From NCBI GenBank assembly GCA_030538175.1, contig JAUNUL010000026.1:1-10669 (forward strand): a DNA stretch of 10,669 nt, read 5' to 3'. The translations under genes and the position numbers were made by a program. The notes under the pieces were generated by a model that was given only the letters and a program-made list of their open reading frames with translations, did not search any database and was not told the origin of the DNA. This stretch comes from Propionibacteriaceae bacterium. GTDB lineage: Bacteria; Actinomycetota; Actinomycetes; Propionibacteriales; Propionibacteriaceae. Of the stretch, positions 7,550 to 10,669 are shown in pieces (position 1 is the stretch's first letter; each line of letters opens with the position of its first letter).

Positions 7550-10500
7550 GACCCCACCGAAGGGCTCGCCGAACTGCTGGCGGCGCCGACGCACCTGATC
7601 GGCGTACGCCATCACTCCCCCACCATCACCCGGGTCCTGCCGGACCTGCTGGATGCCGCGGCACCGGATGCGATCGTGCTGGAGGCGCCGCCGGAGACCG
7701 CCGACTGGATCGAATGGCTCGTCCACCCCGAGGCCGTCCCACCGCTGGCGTTCGCGGTGATCCGCGCCGACGGCCAACTCGGGTTCTATCCGTTCGCCGA
7801 TGTGAGCCCCGAGCTGGCGACGCTGCGCTGGGCCGCCGAGCGCGGCGTACCCGTGTTGTGCGGGGACCTGTCCACCGCCGCGGACCCCGTCGAGCGTGCG
7901 GACGCCGATCCGAACGAGCGCGCTGGAGCCGATGAGGGGCCAGCAGAAGCCGATCCGGGCCCCGAACCATTCGTGGACGTCCTGCACAAGGCCGCCCGGG
8001 CGCGACATCGCGATGATGTCTGGGATCGGCTGGTCGAGGTCCCGGGGGTGGGCGCCACCCCCGAAGCCGTACGCCGGGCTGGGCTGGCGTTCGGTTGGGC
8101 GTACCGGGCCGGGGACCGACTCGACGCCCGGGCCGCTGCCCGCGAGGCAGCAATGCGGATGGCGATCCGGCGCGCCCGCACCGACCACGGCCCGCGGGTG
8201 GTCGCGGTCACCGGTGCCTGGCATTCCCCGGCGCTCACCGGAGATCCGGACGACACCGCCGAGGCTGATGCCGCGTTGCTCGCCGGCTGGCAGGTCGGCG
8301 CGGCGACGAGCTGCCTGGTGCCCTGGACCGCCGAACAGCTGGATTCGCGGTCCGGGTATCCGGCGGGCATCCGAGACCCACGGTGGCAGACCGAAGTGCT
8401 GCAGCACGGCGGCGACGCAGCGGCGTTGGCTGACCGGACAACGGCATTGCTGACGCGGATGGCGGCGGGCGTCCGTGCTGAGGGGTTCCCCGCGGGACCC
8501 GGCGAGGCGGCGGAGGCGGCGCGACTGGCCCGGGATCTGGCGTCGATCCGGGGGTTGCCGGCCCCGGGGCGCGATGAGTTGTTGGAGGCGTGCACGACGG
8601 TGTACGCCCACGGTGACGTCCTCGGTCGCGGGCGGATGGTCGCCCGGGTGGCGCAGGCCGTGCTGGTTGGTGACGACCGGGGTCGGCTCGCGCCGGGTAC
8701 GCCGGTCAGCGGGTTGGTCGCGTCGTTCGAGGCCGAGCGGGATGCGCTGCGGCTGCCCGGGCGTGGCGTCGACGAGCGTGAGCTGCGGCTGGAGCCGTTG
8801 CGGGCGGACCGGGCCAAGGAGTTGTTCCTGCAACGGTGTGCGGCGGCACGGATCGCGTACGCCGAGAACCTCGGCACCGTCGGCGTCGGCGGTGCACAGG
8901 CGGTCACCTCGGGGTGGCGCGTACGCCACACCCCCGCCACCGATGCGACCCTGGCGGCCGCGGGCCTGCGCGGTGTGACAGTGGCCCAGGCTGCCACGGC
9001 TCGCCTGAACGAACCCTTCGCGCCACGGCTGCAGGGCGCCCCTGGTTCAGGCGTGCCCCGGTCGGACGGTGAGACCGCGACCAACGACGAGGCGCCGACA
9101 CCGTCGGTCCTGGTTGCCCATCTCGGCGCGGCCGCCCGCTGCGGGCTGGCGGACAGCTTCGCCCTGTGGCTGACCGAGGCCGGGGACCGACTGCCGGCCG
9201 AAGCCGACCTGGGCATCCTCACCGCGGCCCTCGACACACTCACCTCCATCACCGACGGCCTGATCGCTGGCACGAGCGAACCAGGATTCGAAGCGCTCGC
9301 AGATCGAATCGACAACGTCCGTCGGGAAACCGCCCAAGCTGCGGTCGCCCAAGTCGCCGGCCTCGCCGGCAGCGACGAACCGACCGATGCCCGGGCACTC
9401 GGCGAACTCGTCGCGCTGGTCGGCGGCGAGCTCGGTCTCCGGCTGCACAGCGAACTGCGCCGGCTCGCCCGTGAAGGTGCCCCGCTGATCGCCGGTGCCG
9501 CAGCGGCCGTGTTGTGGCGATCGACTGAACAATCCTCTGCCGCGACCGATCGCTCCATCGAGGGGCTCGCAGGTGTCGCCGAACGCATCGCCGGCGCAGT
9601 GACCTCCGATGCCCGCCAGGCGCTGAAGCGGTGGCTGGTGGGCGTCTTCACGGTGTCCCCGGATCTCGTCAGCAGCGACGAGGAGTTCGCGGCGGCACTC
9701 GCTGCCGGGGTCGCGGCGTTGCCGGACGGGGTATTCATCTCCCGGCTGCCGGCCCTGCGGGGTGGGTTCGATGAGCTCAGCGCGGCCGAGCGGGAGCGTA
9801 CGCTGACCGCGCTCATCGAGGCCACCGACGGCCGCGACGCCACCGGTCGGCCCGCGGATCTCCTGCGCCTGCCCGACGTGGACGCCGACACGCTCGCCAC
9901 CTGGGCGGCCGAAGATCTCGAGGTCACCGAACGACTCACCGCGCTCGGGCTCACTGACGTCTCGTTCACCCCCACCACCCGCTGGCGACTGATCCTCGGC
10001 CGCCGCCACGGCGAGCTCAGCGATCAGGCCCGGACGCTGGCCCGCAGCCTCGACCAGCTCTACGGCGCCGGACGGGGCGAAGGGTCCGCACGGGACACGG
10101 CGACCGGTGCGGGCAGGGAGAAGGCGTACCCCTCCGCCCGCCACTGGGGCGACGCCCTGGCCGAACTGTTCGGCGACGACGTGCGCGCCGACGTCGTCGC
10201 AGACGCACTCACCGCCGGGGACCCCCGGGCGGTGGAGCTGCTGGACGACGAAACAGCACGGCCGTCGGCCGACCTGCTGGCGACGGTGCTGTCGATGGCC
10301 GGCGCGATGCCGGAACATACGCTCGCCCGGCTGCGGCCGGTGCTGCGGCGGATCGTCGACCAACTGGCGGCTGTGCTCGCGACCCGACTGCGCCCGGCCC
10401 TGCAGGGCGTGACGACCAACCGCAGGACCCTGCGCGACCCCGGCCGGCTGGATGCGCCTGCCACCATTCGCCGCAACCTCCAGCACACGGTCCGTGCTGC

Positions 10501-10669
10501 GGATGGGCGGTTCCAGATCGTCGCCGCGACCCCGGTGTTCCGGCAGCGGATGGCCAAGCACGCCGAGTGGCATGTCATCGTGGTGGTCGATACGTCCGGG
10601 TCGATGGAGGCCTCCACGGTCTTCGCTGCGCTGACGGCAGCGATCTTTGCGGGCGTCCCGGTATTGGAG
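7547..10669 (+). CDS. DUF5682-VWA fusion protein (3' end outside window)
   Basis: One open frame of 1041 codons runs from GTG 7547 to the right edge with no stop. The start is set by GVRHHSP at residues 19-25, a motif at the N-terminus of DUF5682 proteins. DUF5682 signs follow: LEAPPE 45-50, VLCGDL near 105, GAWH 223-226, GVTVAQAATARL 476-487 and LPALRGGF 734-741. The His/Glu motifs recall the EreA/ChaN/TraB-like superfamily, so an enzymatic role is possible but the substrate is unknown. From RWRLILG (812-818) the sequence matches the N-terminal region of the separate VWA protein usual in such operons. The VWA domain starts near residue 1008, with MIDAS DTSGS at 1015-1019 after a hydrophobic strand, and roughly 150 or more residues should follow outside. 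Low-complexity acidic and Pro-rich inserts lie at ~112-142 and ~488-521. The VWA part is the expected partner of the upstream ATPase. Confidence 0.88.
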   Translation, partial: MDPTEGLAELLAAPTHLIGVRHHSPTITRVLPDLLDAAAPDAIVLEAPPETADWIEWLVHPEAVPPLAFAVIRADGQLGFYPFADVSPELATLRWAAERGVPVLCGDLSTAADPVERADADPNERAGADEGPAEADPGPEPFVDVLHKAARARHRDDVWDRLVEVPGVGATPEAVRRAGLAFGWAYRAGDRLDARAAAREAAMRMAIRRARTDHGPRVVAVTGAWHSPALTGDPDDTAEADAALLAGWQVGAATSCLVPWTAEQLDSRSGYPAGIRDPRWQTEVLQHGGDAAALADRTTALLTRMAAGVRAEGFPAGPGEAAEAARLARDLASIRGLPAPGRDELLEACTTVYAHGDVLGRGRMVARVAQAVLVGDDRGRLAPGTPVSGLVASFEAERDALRLPGRGVDERELRLEPLRADRAKELFLQRCAAARIAYAENLGTVGVGGAQAVTSGWRVRHTPATDATLAAAGLRGVTVAQAATARLNEPFAPRLQGAPGSGVPRSDGETATNDEAPTPSVLVAHLGAAARCGLADSFALWLTEAGDRLPAEADLGILTAALDTLTSITDGLIAGTSEPGFEALADRIDNVRRETAQAAVAQVAGLAGSDEPTDARALGELVALVGGELGLRLHSELRRLAREGAPLIAGAAAAVLWRSTEQSSAATDRSIEGLAGVAERIAGAVTSDARQALKRWLVGVFTVSPDLVSSDEEFAAALAAGVAALPDGVFISRLPALRGGFDELSAAERERTLTALIEATDGRDATGRPADLLRLPDVDADTLATWAAEDLEVTERLTALGLTDVSFTPTTRWRLILGRRHGELSDQARTLARSLDQLYGAGRGEGSARDTATGAGREKAYPSARHWGDALAELFGDDVRADVVADALTAGDPRAVELLDDETARPSADLLATVLSMAGAMPEHTLARLRPVLRRIVDQLAAVLATRLRPALQGVTTNRRTLRDPGRLDAPATIRRNLQHTVRAADGRFQIVAATPVFRQRMAKHAEWHVIVVVDTSGSMEASTVFAALTAAIFAGVPVLE
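10173..10200 (+). repeat. Inverted repeat in the VWA-side coding region (10-bp stem, 8-base loop)
   Basis: GCGACGACGT (10173-10182) is the exact reverse complement of ACGTCGTCGC (10191-10200), with GCGCGCCG between. It encodes Asp-Asp-Val and Asp-Val-Val. GAC and GTC codons readily make such palindromes in GC-rich genes, so this may be incidental. No T-run follows. Confidence 0.5.

Noticed and set aside
6869..8929. Long open frame on the minus strand (686 codons) under the ATPase and DUF5682 genes
   Set aside because: It is rich in Arg, Pro and Gln, shows no domain motif, and lies antisense to two well-supported genes. Long antisense frames are expected in high-GC DNA.
7786..9978. 730-codon minus-strand frame under the DUF5682 region
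   Set aside because: It is Ser/Ala/Arg-rich low-complexity sequence mirroring the codon bias of the plus-strand gene, with no ribosome site or family match that I can see.
9950..9985. A separate start for an independent VWA gene near 9950-9985
   Set aside because: No in-frame stop ends the DUF5682 part, and there is no ATG or GTG with a clear ribosome site just before RWRLILG. A fusion is the simpler reading.
9047..10573. 508-codon minus-strand frame under the VWA-side region
   Set aside because: It is Gly/Arg/Gln-rich shadow sequence. The plus strand carries the RWRLILG and DTSGS motifs in a consistent frame.

Overview
The window is about 10.7 kb of very GC-rich DNA. Third codon positions are almost all G or C, TTG and GTG serve as starts, and genes overlap by four bases, which together suggest a high-GC actinobacterium. 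The order cannot be fixed from this sequence. I see no RNA genes, CRISPR array, insertion sequence or phage feature, and no intergenic gap longer than 3 bases. The window is a slice through one plus-strand operon whose two ends lie outside it.

Layout. Positions 1-1854 hold the C-terminal 617 codons of a large protein (paralog A), whose start lies to the left. Positions 1851-6446 encode a complete 1531-residue protein (paralog B). Its last ~600 residues are a clear paralog of the visible part of A. Its N-terminal half is helical-repeat-like and its middle is beta-rich and propeller-like. Positions 6443-7543 encode a 366-residue MoxR-type AAA+ ATPase. From 7547 to the right edge runs a single open frame of at least 1041 codons. 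It begins as a DUF5682 protein (EreA/ChaN-like motifs GVRHHSP, LEAPPE and GAWH) and continues without a stop into a von Willebrand A (VWA) protein, with the MIDAS motif DTSGS just before the window ends.

How the genes work together (inference). A MoxR ATPase, a VWA protein and very large partner proteins with a possible propeller resemble the published class of MoxR-vWA-beta-propeller 'ternary' systems, which are predicted NTP-dependent conflict or quality-control machines. The AAA+/DUF5682/VWA trio also resembles, from memory, the E. coli yehL-yehM-yehP cluster. The ATPase would remodel a complex held together by the metal-binding VWA domain. The DUF5682 domain would be a possible effector enzyme, and paralogs A and B would be scaffolds or sensors. 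Points that stand out are the DUF5682-VWA fusion, the tandem divergent paralogs, a candidate winged-helix module at both C-termini, a strong 12-bp hairpin inside paralog B, a lone TTA codon in an atypical linker, and a DNA word (GCGTAC/GTACGC) repeated about two dozen times in all three codon phases.
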